DNA of 53,709 nt, taken from Fibrobacter sp. GTDB lineage: Bacteria; Fibrobacterota; Fibrobacteria; Fibrobacterales; Fibrobacteraceae. Of the stretch, positions 44,536-52,691 are shown one piece after another. Every line of letters begins with the position of its first letter. The stretch's first letter is position 1. The notes below the pieces were generated by a model. The model saw only the letters and a program-made list of their open reading frames with translations, made no database searches and was not told where the DNA came from. The position numbers were made by a program, and so were the translations under genes. The DNA lies in NCBI GenBank assembly GCA_024398935.1, contig JAKSIH010000016.1, positions 1 through 53,709 on the forward strand, written 5' to 3'.

Positions 44536-44643
44536 CATCCTCCAAGGAGCCGCTTCAGCGGCCATTGGACAAAAAAGAACGGCCCCGGAGCGAAGCGCTC
44601 GTGGACCGTTGTTTTTTAGGGGGTTACAGGGGGATCCGCCCCC
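44536..44643. repeat. 108-bp direct repeat, copy 2
   Basis: Identical to copy 1 except one base in the last loop (C for T), 138 bp further on. It ends 7 nt before the stop codon side of the minus-strand FISUMP gene and may terminate it. Confidence 0.88.
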
Positions 44644-44650
44644 TGTATCA

Positions 44651-45772
44651 TTAATTCCCGTTGATGCAGCGTACGGAGTAGGCGTTGTTCTTTGAATTGC
44701 TAGGCACCAGCTGGCGCACCATCTGGTCGCTCATGCGACCCATGGACCATAGCCAGATCGTCTCGTTACGACCATTCTGAGCGCTCCAGAAACCAGCATA
44801 TTCACCCATATCTTCATAGCGAACCGTAGACTTGCCGATTACCTTACGATATCCGGAAGAGAAAATGGAGAAGCCGTACTCATCGGTTCCGCCACCACCC
44901 TGCCAACCAGTTGTAGCCTTCATCTTCTTGGCAAAGGCATCGCACTTATCCACACCATCATAGCAATGAGTAAGGCCAACAAGAAGATCGTTCCATTCGC
45001 GGTCACGAGGCAGATGCCATCCCTCGGGGCAAGCCTTGCGGGCTCCTTCCAGATCGTAAAGGCGACCGCTACGGGCGCAGTAGGAATCTTTATCTTCGTA
45101 GCACCAGGAATGTCCATCCACATTATAGTTTACATTCTGGGCAAACCATTCACGGCCTTCCACCTTGATGGTACGATAGGTCTGACCATCGCGGGGGTCC
45201 GTAAAGAAACTGGATTTTTCACGAAGTGCCGCCTTATGTTCCTGTTCCGCCAGACGGAATTCCACCACCTTTTCACGGCGATACTTTTCACGGCCGTAAA
45301 CTTCGTCTTTCCAGGCGGCATCAGCCTTTGCATTATCAAACTTAAGTTTGAGATCAGCAACAGCAAACAACTCATCGCCACAGGCCAGGTCAACACCCGC
45401 AATATTGATAATCAGACTGTCTTCGGACTTACCGTTCTTGAAAGCCCTCGGCTTATTGAAGTAGGAAATCCAGGCTTCCTTGGTTTCATTACAGTTATCG
45501 TAGAAACCTTCCTTTTCAATCTTATTTGCAGGAACAGTCAATGTTCCTGCTACGGAAAACTGAAACTGCCCATCGTTCACGCGGAAAGAAACCGGCTGAA
45601 CTTCCTTATAGTGGGTATACTTACCGAAACGGATGTTTCCATCAATCTTTCCAGAGGTATAGTCGCCCTCACCTGCGGCATTATAGATGGCATCCCAGGT
45701 CTTGGGCGGAGCTGCCATGGCCAAAACGGAGGATAAACCAATAGCGGCAATTAAAATAGTCTTTAAATTCAT
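44651..45772 (-). CDS. Secreted FISUMP-domain protein
   Basis: 373-aa protein with an ordinary signal peptide (about 1-20, LSSVLAMAAPP) and no lipobox. A novel N-terminal region (about 25-185, with Cys in YDNCNETKEAW and DLACGDEL) is followed by one FISUMP domain (about 190-373: DPRDGQTYRTIKVEGREWFAQNVNYN, CPEGWHLPRDREWNDL, ending YSVRCING). Unlike the other members here it has no QDT spacer and no TIGR02147 neighbour. ACAAGGTG precedes the ATG. Function unknown. Confidence 0.85.
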   Translation of the reverse strand: MNLKTILIAAIGLSSVLAMAAPPKTWDAIYNAAGEGDYTSGKIDGNIRFGKYTHYKEVQPVSFRVNDGQFQFSVAGTLTVPANKIEKEGFYDNCNETKEAWISYFNKPRAFKNGKSEDSLIINIAGVDLACGDELFAVADLKLKFDNAKADAAWKDEVYGREKYRREKVVEFRLAEQEHKAALREKSSFFTDPRDGQTYRTIKVEGREWFAQNVNYNVDGHSWCYEDKDSYCARSGRLYDLEGARKACPEGWHLPRDREWNDLLVGLTHCYDGVDKCDAFAKKMKATTGWQGGGGTDEYGFSIFSSGYRKVIGKSTVRYEDMGEYAGFWSAQNGRNETIWLWSMGRMSDQMVRQLVPSNSKNNAYSVRCINGN

Positions 45773-45935
45773 TGTAATACACCTTGTCCTTTAGGTATAC
45801 AAAAAGTTAGCTTATTTTTGCGACGCTGGTTACCCTTTTCTACAAACTAACTTGCAAATAGGCCTTTCTACGAAAATAAGGTTCAAAAGGGCGAAATTTT
45901 CACTTCAAACAATCTTTTCACTACACTTGTTTTTT

Positions 45936-45943
45936 TACCTTTT
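45936..45943 (+). promoter_or_regulatory. -7-like element of purU
   Basis: TACCTTTT (one mismatch) ends 5 nt before the ATG with no ribosome site between; same layout as the other predicted leaderless genes. Confidence 0.4.
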
Positions 45944-45948
45944 GCCAT

Positions 45949-46794
45949 ATGGCTATTACACGTTACATTCTACAGATTCATTGCCCCGACCAGAAAGGTC
46001 TTATTGCCGGTACCACTCAAGTCCTCGCCAAGGCTGGCGCAAATATCGTGGACTTGCAGCAGCATACCGCCAAGGATATCGAAACATTCTTTCTCCGCGC
46101 CGTTTTTGAAGCGGAACCGGAAAACATCGAAGAAGTTCGCAAGCACTTGCAGACTTTGGAAGGTCATCTCCAGCTGAACTGGAAACTTTTCGACACTTCC
46201 AAGACCGAACGTGTGGCAATTTTCGTGTCCAAGACAGACCACTGCCTTTACGACCTGCTCCTAAAGAAGCGCGATGGCGACCTGCCCTGCGAATTCAGTT
46301 GCATTGTCGGAAACCATACGGACCTCGCCGCCGTGGGCGGTTCCTTCGGCGTGCCCTTCTACTATGTTCCATCCAACCCGGACAAGAATATTCCGGAAAA
46401 CCGTTTCCGCGAGATTATCGAAGAGACAAAGACGGACACCATCGTTCTCGCCCGCTACATGCAGATTCTTTCCGCCGCATTTACCGAGGAATTCAAGTAC
46501 CGAGTCATCAATATCCACCACGGCTTCCTTCCGGCATTCAAGGGCGCAAAGCCTTACCACCAGGCGTGGAACAAGGGTGTGAAAATTATCGGCGCAACCG
46601 CACACTTTGCAACCGAGGATCTGGACCAGGGACCCATTATCGCCCAGGATATCCAGCGCGTTCCCGAAACGGCAAGCATCAACGAACTGGTAGAACTGGG
46701 TAAGGATATCGAAAAGCGCACCCTTTCCCAGGCCCTGAAGCTGTGGCTGGAACACCGAGTATTCGTGGTCGCAGGCCGCACCTTTATTCTGTAA
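45949..46794 (+). CDS. purU: Formyltetrahydrofolate deformylase
   Basis: 281-aa enzyme that hydrolyses 10-formyl-tetrahydrofolate to formate and tetrahydrofolate. An N-terminal ACT domain (about 4-85, ILQIHCPDQKGLIAGTTQVLAKAGANI) and a formyltransferase-fold domain with INIHHGFLPAFKGAKPYHQAW and GATAHFATEDLDQGPIIAQD are complete. The AAGGAG after its stop belongs to the next gene. Confidence 0.95.
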   Translation: MAITRYILQIHCPDQKGLIAGTTQVLAKAGANIVDLQQHTAKDIETFFLRAVFEAEPENIEEVRKHLQTLEGHLQLNWKLFDTSKTERVAIFVSKTDHCLYDLLLKKRDGDLPCEFSCIVGNHTDLAAVGGSFGVPFYYVPSNPDKNIPENRFREIIEETKTDTIVLARYMQILSAAFTEEFKYRVINIHHGFLPAFKGAKPYHQAWNKGVKIIGATAHFATEDLDQGPIIAQDIQRVPETASINELVELGKDIEKRTLSQALKLWLEHRVFVVAGRTFIL

Positions 46795-46803
46795 GGAGAT
46801 CTT

Positions 46804-47517
46804 ATGTCCGAAGAATTGGATCACAAGGAAAAAACTGAATCCACCCCTGAAGTTTCCCCCAAGGAAACACAGAAGGAAGAACCGAAGGTGGAATGCCCCG
46901 TAAAGGAGAACTCTCCTGCGGAAGAACACAAGGATGCCCCCAGGGAGCTACCCAAGGAAGATCCGAAGGAAGAAGAACCCAATGTCGTTATCCAGAAGGA
47001 AAGAGGCTTCACCTATTATGTAGGGTTCGCCTTCATCTTCGTCATCGGACTTGTCCTGTTCTTTGCTCCCGGACTGGTCATTACCTATGGAGTCAGCCGT
47101 CTTGTGGACGGACTACCCCTGACGGCCACCTGGCTATTCAGCGCCATCTTGAGCGTAATCATCTGGATTATCTTCAAGGTCAAGATCAAGGGCTTTAAAA
47201 AGACTTTCTACTGGTATCTGGGCTTCGCCATACTGCTCCTTGCCGCTTTCATCGGTATAGATTTCGCTACCGAAGGTCATAATATCTCCAAGGCAGTGAA
47301 CATGATGCTCGGTAACAACACCCAGACAATACAGGTTTCCATTACCACACCGTCGCCTGTGGCCCCTCAGGCAGCTCCCGAGGTTAGCGTTCAGCAGGCA
47401 GCTCCTGCCGCACCCGCAGCGAACGATTCCGTCGTAGCGCCCAGCGCAGCTCCTGCAGCAGAGCAGACTACACAGGAAGCCCCTGCACAAGCTCCCGGGA
47501 CAGCACCCAATCCCTAA
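46804..47517 (+). CDS. Membrane protein with charged N-terminus and Ala/Pro-rich tail
   Basis: 237-aa protein of unknown function with a strong AAGGAG ribosome site. The first 65 residues are Lys/Glu/Pro-rich and low in complexity. About three transmembrane helices follow (YYVGFAFIFVIGLVLFFAPG, ATWLFSAILSVIIWIIF, FYWYLGFAILLLAAFIGI), and the last 60 residues are Ala/Pro/Gln-rich (APQAAPEVSVQQAAPAAPAA). It lies between purU and pyrE and is probably co-transcribed with them. Confidence 0.75.
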   Translation: MSEELDHKEKTESTPEVSPKETQKEEPKVECPVKENSPAEEHKDAPRELPKEDPKEEEPNVVIQKERGFTYYVGFAFIFVIGLVLFFAPGLVITYGVSRLVDGLPLTATWLFSAILSVIIWIIFKVKIKGFKKTFYWYLGFAILLLAAFIGIDFATEGHNISKAVNMMLGNNTQTIQVSITTPSPVAPQAAPEVSVQQAAPAAPAANDSVVAPSAAPAAEQTTQEAPAQAPGTAPNP

Positions 47518-47537
47518 TTTTCAAACAAGGTTGTTTT

Positions 47538-48209
47538 ATGAATAAGACTGACGCATTTGTCCACTTTCTCGTAGAATCCGGCGCCCTGAAGTTTGGAGAC
47601 TTCGTTACCAAGAGCGGTCGTAACACTCCGTACTTCATCAACACAGGAGAATTCCGTACCGGCGCCTCCCTTTCCAAGCTGGCTGAATTTTACGCCGCTG
47701 CATTCGTTGAACATTTCGACGGCAAGGCAACCAACCTCTACGGTCCTGCTTACAAGGGCATTCCCCTGTGCGCCGCCACCGCCATGAAGCTTTCCGACGT
47801 ATACGCCAAGAACCTGACCTTCACCTATAACCGCAAGGAAGTGAAGGATCACGGCGAAGGCGGTTCCCTGGTGGGCTACAAGTACGCCGAAAAGACCAAC
47901 GTTGTCATTATCGAAGATGTGATTACCGCAGGTACTTCCGTGAACGAAACCCTGCAGATCCTCAAGAACATCGAGAACGCCAATGTGATCGGTCTTCTGA
48001 TTTCCGTGGACCGCAAGGAAAAGCTTGATAACGGCAAGTCCGCCCTCCAGACCGTTCAGGAAGAATACGGAATCGAAGTTCACTCCATCGTGAACATCAA
48101 TGACATCATCGCCTTCCTGGAAAAGGAAGAAAACCGCAAGGCAATCAACGCTCCGGAAGGCATCCTCGAAAAGGTGTACGCCTACCGCGAACAGTGGGGC
48201 GCCAAGTAA
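47538..48209 (+). CDS. pyrE: Orotate phosphoribosyltransferase
   Basis: Pyrimidine synthesis enzyme of 223 aa making orotidylate from orotate and PRPP. The PRPP motif VVIIEDVITAGTSVNE, the KSGRNTPYFINTG block and FTYNRKEVKDHGEGG loop are conserved. The ATG follows an AAGG site. Confidence 0.95.
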   Translation: MNKTDAFVHFLVESGALKFGDFVTKSGRNTPYFINTGEFRTGASLSKLAEFYAAAFVEHFDGKATNLYGPAYKGIPLCAATAMKLSDVYAKNLTFTYNRKEVKDHGEGGSLVGYKYAEKTNVVIIEDVITAGTSVNETLQILKNIENANVIGLLISVDRKEKLDNGKSALQTVQEEYGIEVHSIVNINDIIAFLEKEENRKAINAPEGILEKVYAYREQWGAK

Positions 48210-48210
48210 A

Positions 48211-48231
48211 TCAAAGATTTTCAATCTTTGA
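48211..48231 (+). terminator. Hairpin after pyrE, weak terminator
   Basis: 9-bp AT-rich stem TCAAAGATT/AATCTTTGA with a TTC loop directly after the stop codon; poor T tail. Confidence 0.45.
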
Positions 48232-48236
48232 TTTAC

Positions 48237-48360
48237 AATGAAAAATTAAGAATGAATAATGAACAATGACTAATAGCCGCGGCCTTGCCGCCCTATCTGT
48301 TCGCGAGCGAAGCTCGCCATATCGTCAATTGTTCATTGTTCACTGTTAACTGTTAATTGA
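48237..48360. repeat. Heptamer inverted-repeat element 4 with GC core
   Basis: Left arm AATGAAA, AATTAAG, AATGAAT, AATGAAC, AATGACT; GC-rich core 48274-48322 with GCGAGCGAAGCTCGC; right arm GTCAATT, GTTCATT, GTTCACT, GTTAACT, GTTAATT. Both arms keep the 7-nt period and are reverse complements. Confidence 0.82.
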
Positions 48361-48361
48361 A

Positions 48362-49051
48362 ATGAGAAATGTTCTTGTTCTGATGATAGCTATTCTGGCT
48401 TGCGCTCTTGTAGGGTGCAGCCAGAGTTTTCATTGGAGCAAGGCACATCCTGCCTACCACAAGGCGCCTTACGGCGAACTTGCCGTAGCAGGAACCCAGA
48501 AAGCTTTCGTCCTTACGCGAACGCCCTGGTTCGCAAACCGACTGAACATATCAAATGACAGTATTCAGTTGCAGGTTACCGCCCTTTGCGAAAAGTACGC
48601 CCTGGATGAACTGCGCGGCGGTTACGCCAAATTGGACATCCTACCTGCAAGTGCAATTTCCCACTTCCCGGAAGAAAGCCAGAAAATCGACGAACGGATT
48701 TTCCTGAAGGGGAAACTTCCGGAACAGGGCGTGGTCGTCAAGGACAGTACGGGAAATGTTCCACCCGTTATACTTCTGATTCATGAAGTAATCATCGGAA
48801 CAGACCTGAAGCGGGAAGACTACTTCGACTACTCCCTCATCCACAATGAGGCCCAGACAAAAAAACTCGTAGAAAACATTACAGCTATCGTTTCCTACAC
48901 TTTATGGGACAATATCAAGCAGCGCCCGTTATTTAATGCCATTGACGAAATTCAGCATCCCGTTAAGGAACTGACCTTAGAGGATATGAATTCCCTTATG
49001 AAGGAGATGGTCCAGCAGATCCGTAGCAATCTTTACCTGGGGGCAAAGTAA
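48362..49051 (+). CDS. Lipoprotein of unknown function
   Basis: 229-aa predicted lipoprotein (lipobox LVGC, Cys about 19). The remainder is soluble, with a mixed alpha/beta appearance (ALCEKYALDELRGGYAKLDILPA, VILLIHEVIIGTDLKREDYFDY). I do not recognise the family. The start codon touches the end of heptamer element 4 and lacks a clear ribosome site. Its TAA overlaps the ATG of the next gene by one base, so the two products are made together and may form an outer-membrane complex (inference). Confidence 0.72.
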   Translation: MRNVLVLMIAILACALVGCSQSFHWSKAHPAYHKAPYGELAVAGTQKAFVLTRTPWFANRLNISNDSIQLQVTALCEKYALDELRGGYAKLDILPASAISHFPEESQKIDERIFLKGKLPEQGVVVKDSTGNVPPVILLIHEVIIGTDLKREDYFDYSLIHNEAQTKKLVENITAIVSYTLWDNIKQRPLFNAIDEIQHPVKELTLEDMNSLMKEMVQQIRSNLYLGAK

Positions 49052-50313
49052 TGCGAAAGATCTTTCCAGTCCTCCTTATTGCGATTCTTGCAACCTTCGC
49101 ATACGCCGGGGAAATCTATTTCAATTCAAATTGGACTCTGTGGAGCGATCCCGATATTCTCATCTGGACTCCCGATAAGGAACCCGCCATCGATGTCAAG
49201 GAATTCTGCCTTTCTCTCCGTCGTGCGAATTCCGGCATAGGAAATCCTAAATGCCGAACCTTCGGAGAATGGGAACGAGACTCGCTGGCAGTCCGCTACG
49301 CAGGCTGGCTTAGCGCAAACATGGAACCGAACCTGGAAGCGGGCTATTTAAAGGCCCGGCACCCGGCCATGTCAGCGAAAATCCAGACCCTGGAAGACAA
49401 GATCGTTCTTTTTATCGCCGACAAGGGAACTTTCCTGCAGATTGCCATCTTCGACGAAACGGCGGCAACCCCTAGAGCGGCTGGTTCCGTAAGGAAAAAT
49501 CCGGACAAGGTTGCCCTGGGCGACGATATTGCAGATACTTTCTTCGACCGACAGACCAAACGCCGTCTCAGTCGCGAGGAGCGTCTTAAAAAGCAGGCGG
49601 AACCGGATGATTTCTACAAGGAGGTGCCCAACTTTAGGGCATGGGCAGGTGTATCCGCAGGTTACGCCCAGGCACAGCTTCCCCTGACACCCGATGATTG
49701 GTACAGCAGCCACACCGGGAGCAAAGTCCGTAATTATCGCATTACCAAGGATTCGGTCAGTCTCTGGAACTTCCTGGACGATTCCGGCCCATTATTTACT
49801 TTGTATGCAGGCGGAGTCTGGTATGGATTTATCGGTGGCGAAGTTTTCTACCGCTATGCCAACCATGACATGAAAACCGATTCCAAGGATTCCATCTACA
49901 ACGAACTGGATCACTGGAACTTCTCCCAGCATGAAATCGGCCTGAATGTCATCTTTTCCAAAGACTTTGACCCAGCCAAGTGGCTGGACATACATCTCTT
50001 TGGATTCCTCGGTTTTCAGTACAGTTTCTATGTGGAAGACATCGGGCTGAAGGACGACAAGGTCAAACCTTCAAAAGCCTACCAGAGCCGCATCAAATTT
50101 GAAGATGTCTACAAGGGTGCACTTCTCGGCGGAGGAAGCCAGTTTGTCTTTGCAGAACACTATGGTATAAGTATTCGCACAGGAATTTCCAGCCGCGGTA
50201 AGAATGTCTATTCAGACCCCACCCCCGATGCCGCCGCGGAACCTACCACAATTGGAGCATCCACCATCGACTGGTTCATTAGTTTTGGACTGGAATACCA
50301 CTGGAGTTTATAA
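49051..50313 (+). CDS. Exported protein with C-terminal outer-membrane-type domain
   Basis: 420-aa protein with a signal peptide (about 1-19, LLIAILATFAYAG). An N-terminal domain (about 20-160, with a possible disulfide Cys pair in FCLSLRR and PKCRTFGE) is followed by a charged linker (KRRLSREERLKKQAEPDD). The C-terminal half has alternating strands ending in an aromatic residue (FISFGLEYHWSL), as in outer-membrane beta-barrels. The family was not recognised. It is coupled to the lipoprotein gene upstream. Confidence 0.7.
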   Translation: MRKIFPVLLIAILATFAYAGEIYFNSNWTLWSDPDILIWTPDKEPAIDVKEFCLSLRRANSGIGNPKCRTFGEWERDSLAVRYAGWLSANMEPNLEAGYLKARHPAMSAKIQTLEDKIVLFIADKGTFLQIAIFDETAATPRAAGSVRKNPDKVALGDDIADTFFDRQTKRRLSREERLKKQAEPDDFYKEVPNFRAWAGVSAGYAQAQLPLTPDDWYSSHTGSKVRNYRITKDSVSLWNFLDDSGPLFTLYAGGVWYGFIGGEVFYRYANHDMKTDSKDSIYNELDHWNFSQHEIGLNVIFSKDFDPAKWLDIHLFGFLGFQYSFYVEDIGLKDDKVKPSKAYQSRIKFEDVYKGALLGGGSQFVFAEHYGISIRTGISSRGKNVYSDPTPDAAAEPTTIGASTIDWFISFGLEYHWSL

Positions 50314-50344
50314 ATTCTTTTCTGCAGGGTACTCCCGATTTTTC

Positions 50345-50352
50345 TAATTTTT
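50345..50352 (+). promoter_or_regulatory. -7-like element of DEAD-box helicase gene
   Basis: TAATTTTT followed by G, ending 7 nt before the ATG at 50360; no ribosome site. Weak match. Confidence 0.35.
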
Positions 50353-50359
50353 GCTCACT

Positions 50360-51772
50360 ATGAGTGAAAATCAAGAAGTTGTAAAAGAAGAAAACGTACA
50401 GAAGCAAGAACCCGTCAATCCGTTTCTGACTCCCATCAACATTATCGAGCCCAAGAACAAGCTCCCCGACTATACATTCGACCAGCTACCGGCCGAACAG
50501 AAGGAAATCCTTACAAAGCACGGCTGGACCGACCTGATGCCTGTCCAGCGCAAGACCATGCCCTATATGCTGGCGGCCCGCGATATGCTGGTCCAGTCCA
50601 AGACCGGTTCCGGAAAGACCGGCGCATATGTGCTCCCCCTCTTGCAGGTCATCGTTCGCGACCATCTGTTCCCCCAGGCATTGATTCTCGTGCCTACCCG
50701 CGAATTGGCAATCCAGGTGCAGGACGAAGTACAGAAGCTTTCCGAAGGTACGGGCATCAAGTCCGTCGCCATTTTCGGAGGTGTTTCCTATGAACCCCAG
50801 CTGAAGGCTTTGAAGGAAGGCGTACACATCATCGTAGCGACTCCCGGCCGCCTGATGGACCACGTGCAGCGCGGCAATGTGGACTTCTTGGACATCCGCG
50901 ACCTGATCCTGGACGAGGCTGACGAAATGCTTTCCATGGGTTTCTATCCGGACATGCAGAAAATTCGCAAGTATCTGCCCAAGCAGCTGGCCTGTACCAT
51001 GTTCAGCGCAACCATTCCCCAGACCGTGAAAAGTCTTGCCCGGGAATTCCAGCGTCCTTCCGCCGAATTTCTCTCCCTGTCCTACGACAAGGTGATTGCT
51101 AACAACCTGGAACACCGCTGGTACTCCTGCGACGTGATGGACAAGGATTCCATGACCATCAAGGTTCTGGAATATGAAAATCCCGAAAGCTGCATGATTT
51201 TCTGCAACAAGAAATGTGACGTCAGCTATCTGGAACAGGTTCTCTCCGGCTATGGCTTCAATGTTGGTGCACTCTCCGGCGATGTAAGCCAGTCCCTTCG
51301 CGAAAAAACTTTGACGGCTTTCCGCGAAAAGAAGCTGCGCATTCTGATTTGCACCGACGTGGCAGCCCGCGGCATCGATGTGGACCATGTCACTCACGTG
51401 ATTGTCTACGATCACCCCGACGACCACGAAGTCTATGTCCACCGCAGCGGGCGCACAGCCCGTGCAGGCCGTAGCGGCGTCTGTATTTCTCTCATCACGC
51501 CGGTGGAAGAAATTGAAATCAAGAAGACCGCCGCAGATTTCGGCATCAACTTCATTAAGCAGGAGCCGCTAACGGAAGAAGCCATCGCGAAGAAAGTAGG
51601 CGAACGTACCCGACTCCGCCTAGAAGAAGTCAGCAGACACTTCGGTGGCCAGAAGGCCAAGGAACGCATCGGTCACTTCATCCCCCTGGTCAAGGAACTT
51701 GCAAACGGCAGCCAGGACGAACAGATGCTCCTCGCCTACCTGCTGGACAGATACGTCTGGAAGAAACAGTGA
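50360..51772 (+). CDS. DEAD-box ATP-dependent RNA helicase
   Basis: 470-aa RNA helicase. The ATG at 50360 (MSENQEVVKEEN) is chosen over a TTG at 50351. Motifs in order: Q-motif region DLMPVQRKTMP, Walker A SKTGSGKTGAY, PTRELA, TPGRLMDHV, DEAD in LDEADEMLSMGF, SAT, and C-terminal HRSGRTARAG. The tail (about 400-470) lacks the basic/RGG extension of cold-shock helicases. Likely roles are ribosome assembly or mRNA decay; the exact orthologue (DeaD, RhlE, CshA) is not decided. Confidence 0.93.
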   Translation: MSENQEVVKEENVQKQEPVNPFLTPINIIEPKNKLPDYTFDQLPAEQKEILTKHGWTDLMPVQRKTMPYMLAARDMLVQSKTGSGKTGAYVLPLLQVIVRDHLFPQALILVPTRELAIQVQDEVQKLSEGTGIKSVAIFGGVSYEPQLKALKEGVHIIVATPGRLMDHVQRGNVDFLDIRDLILDEADEMLSMGFYPDMQKIRKYLPKQLACTMFSATIPQTVKSLAREFQRPSAEFLSLSYDKVIANNLEHRWYSCDVMDKDSMTIKVLEYENPESCMIFCNKKCDVSYLEQVLSGYGFNVGALSGDVSQSLREKTLTAFREKKLRILICTDVAARGIDVDHVTHVIVYDHPDDHEVYVHRSGRTARAGRSGVCISLITPVEEIEIKKTAADFGINFIKQEPLTEEAIAKKVGERTRLRLEEVSRHFGGQKAKERIGHFIPLVKELANGSQDEQMLLAYLLDRYVWKKQ

Positions 51773-51864
51773 TTAGTAAACAGTGGTTAGTAAACAGTAT
51801 TAAGCAAAAATTGAACGTCCTAACCACTAATCACTAACCACCAACCACTAACCACTAACCACTA
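51768..51864. repeat. Heptamer inverted-repeat element 5
   Basis: Left arm begins inside the helicase stop codon (GTGATTA, GTAAACA, GTGGTTA, GTAAACA); right arm CTAACCA, CTAATCA, CTAACCA, CCAACCA, CTAACCA, CTAACCA ends 2 nt before the map ATG. Clearest example of the class. Confidence 0.85.
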
Positions 51865-51866
51865 TT

Positions 51867-52628
51867 ATGGCTAAGATTAAAGTTAAGAACGCAAAAGAGA
51901 TTGAACTGATCCGTGATGCAGGGGCCCTGGCTGCAGAAACCCTGATTCGTGCAGGAGAAATGTGCAAGCCCGGTGTATCCACTCTGGAAATTGACGAATT
52001 CATCGGGGACTTCACCCGCAAGAACAAGGGAATCTCCGCCTGTAAGGGCTACCATGGCTACCCCCGTTACGCATGCATCAGCATCAACGAAGTAGTCTGT
52101 CACGGCATCCCTAACGCAAACACAATCCTTAAGGACGGCGACATCGTAAACATCGACATCACCACTATCCTCCAGGGCTACCACGGAGACACCTCCGCCA
52201 TGTTTACCGTAGGTAAGGTAAGCAAGCTGGCCCAGGAACTGGTAGATACCGCAAAGTTCGCCATGGAAGAAGGTATCCGTGCCGCCGGCGAACAGGGCGC
52301 CCGCTGGAACGATATCGGTTACGCCATCAACGACATCGCCGACGAACACGGCTTTAGCGTGGTCCAGGACTACTGCGGTCATGGCATCGGTCGCGGATTC
52401 CACGAGGAACCCCTGGTTCTCCACTTCCGCAATAACGAACTGACAAGCTTTATCGAAATCGGCAATGTCTTTACCGTTGAGCCCATGCTCAATGCAGGAA
52501 AGCCCGGCACAAAGACGCTTTCCGACGGATGGACTGCAGTGACCCGCGACGGCACCTTGAGCGCCCAGTGGGAACACACCGTTGTAAGGACCAAGGACGG
52601 CATTGAAATTTTGACTCTCCCCCGCTAA
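51867..52628 (+). CDS. map: Methionine aminopeptidase type I
   Basis: Removes the initiator methionine from new proteins; 253 aa. The metal-binding residues are in NIDITTILQGYHGDTSAMF (two Asp), YCGHGIGRGFHEEP (His), FTVEPML (Glu) and SAQWEHTVV (Glu). No N-terminal zinc-finger extension, so type I short form. The start codon is right at the edge of heptamer element 5, with no Shine-Dalgarno. Confidence 0.95.
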   Translation: MAKIKVKNAKEIELIRDAGALAAETLIRAGEMCKPGVSTLEIDEFIGDFTRKNKGISACKGYHGYPRYACISINEVVCHGIPNANTILKDGDIVNIDITTILQGYHGDTSAMFTVGKVSKLAQELVDTAKFAMEEGIRAAGEQGARWNDIGYAINDIADEHGFSVVQDYCGHGIGRGFHEEPLVLHFRNNELTSFIEIGNVFTVEPMLNAGKPGTKTLSDGWTAVTRDGTLSAQWEHTVVRTKDGIEILTLPR

Positions 52629-52688
52629 AATGAATTACGAATTACGTTTTTTTCATTTTTCATCTTTCATGTTTCGTTGTTAATTGTC
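52628..52688. repeat. Heptamer repeat element 6
   Basis: Units AATTACG, AATTACG, TTTTTTT, CATTTTT, CATCTTT, CATGTTT, CGTTGTT, AATTGTC keep the 7-nt period. Inverted symmetry is weaker than in the other elements. Confidence 0.6.
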
Positions 52689-52691
52689 GTC

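Noticed and set aside
44427..44695. Two overlapping 75-codon frames with repeated protein sequence
   Set aside because: They come from the 108-bp repeat, have no ribosome site and encode the hairpin stems.
51768..51864. CRISPR-like array of short repeats
   Set aside because: Units are 7 bp, contiguous, degenerate and in inverted arms, with no spacers and no cas genes anywhere in the window.
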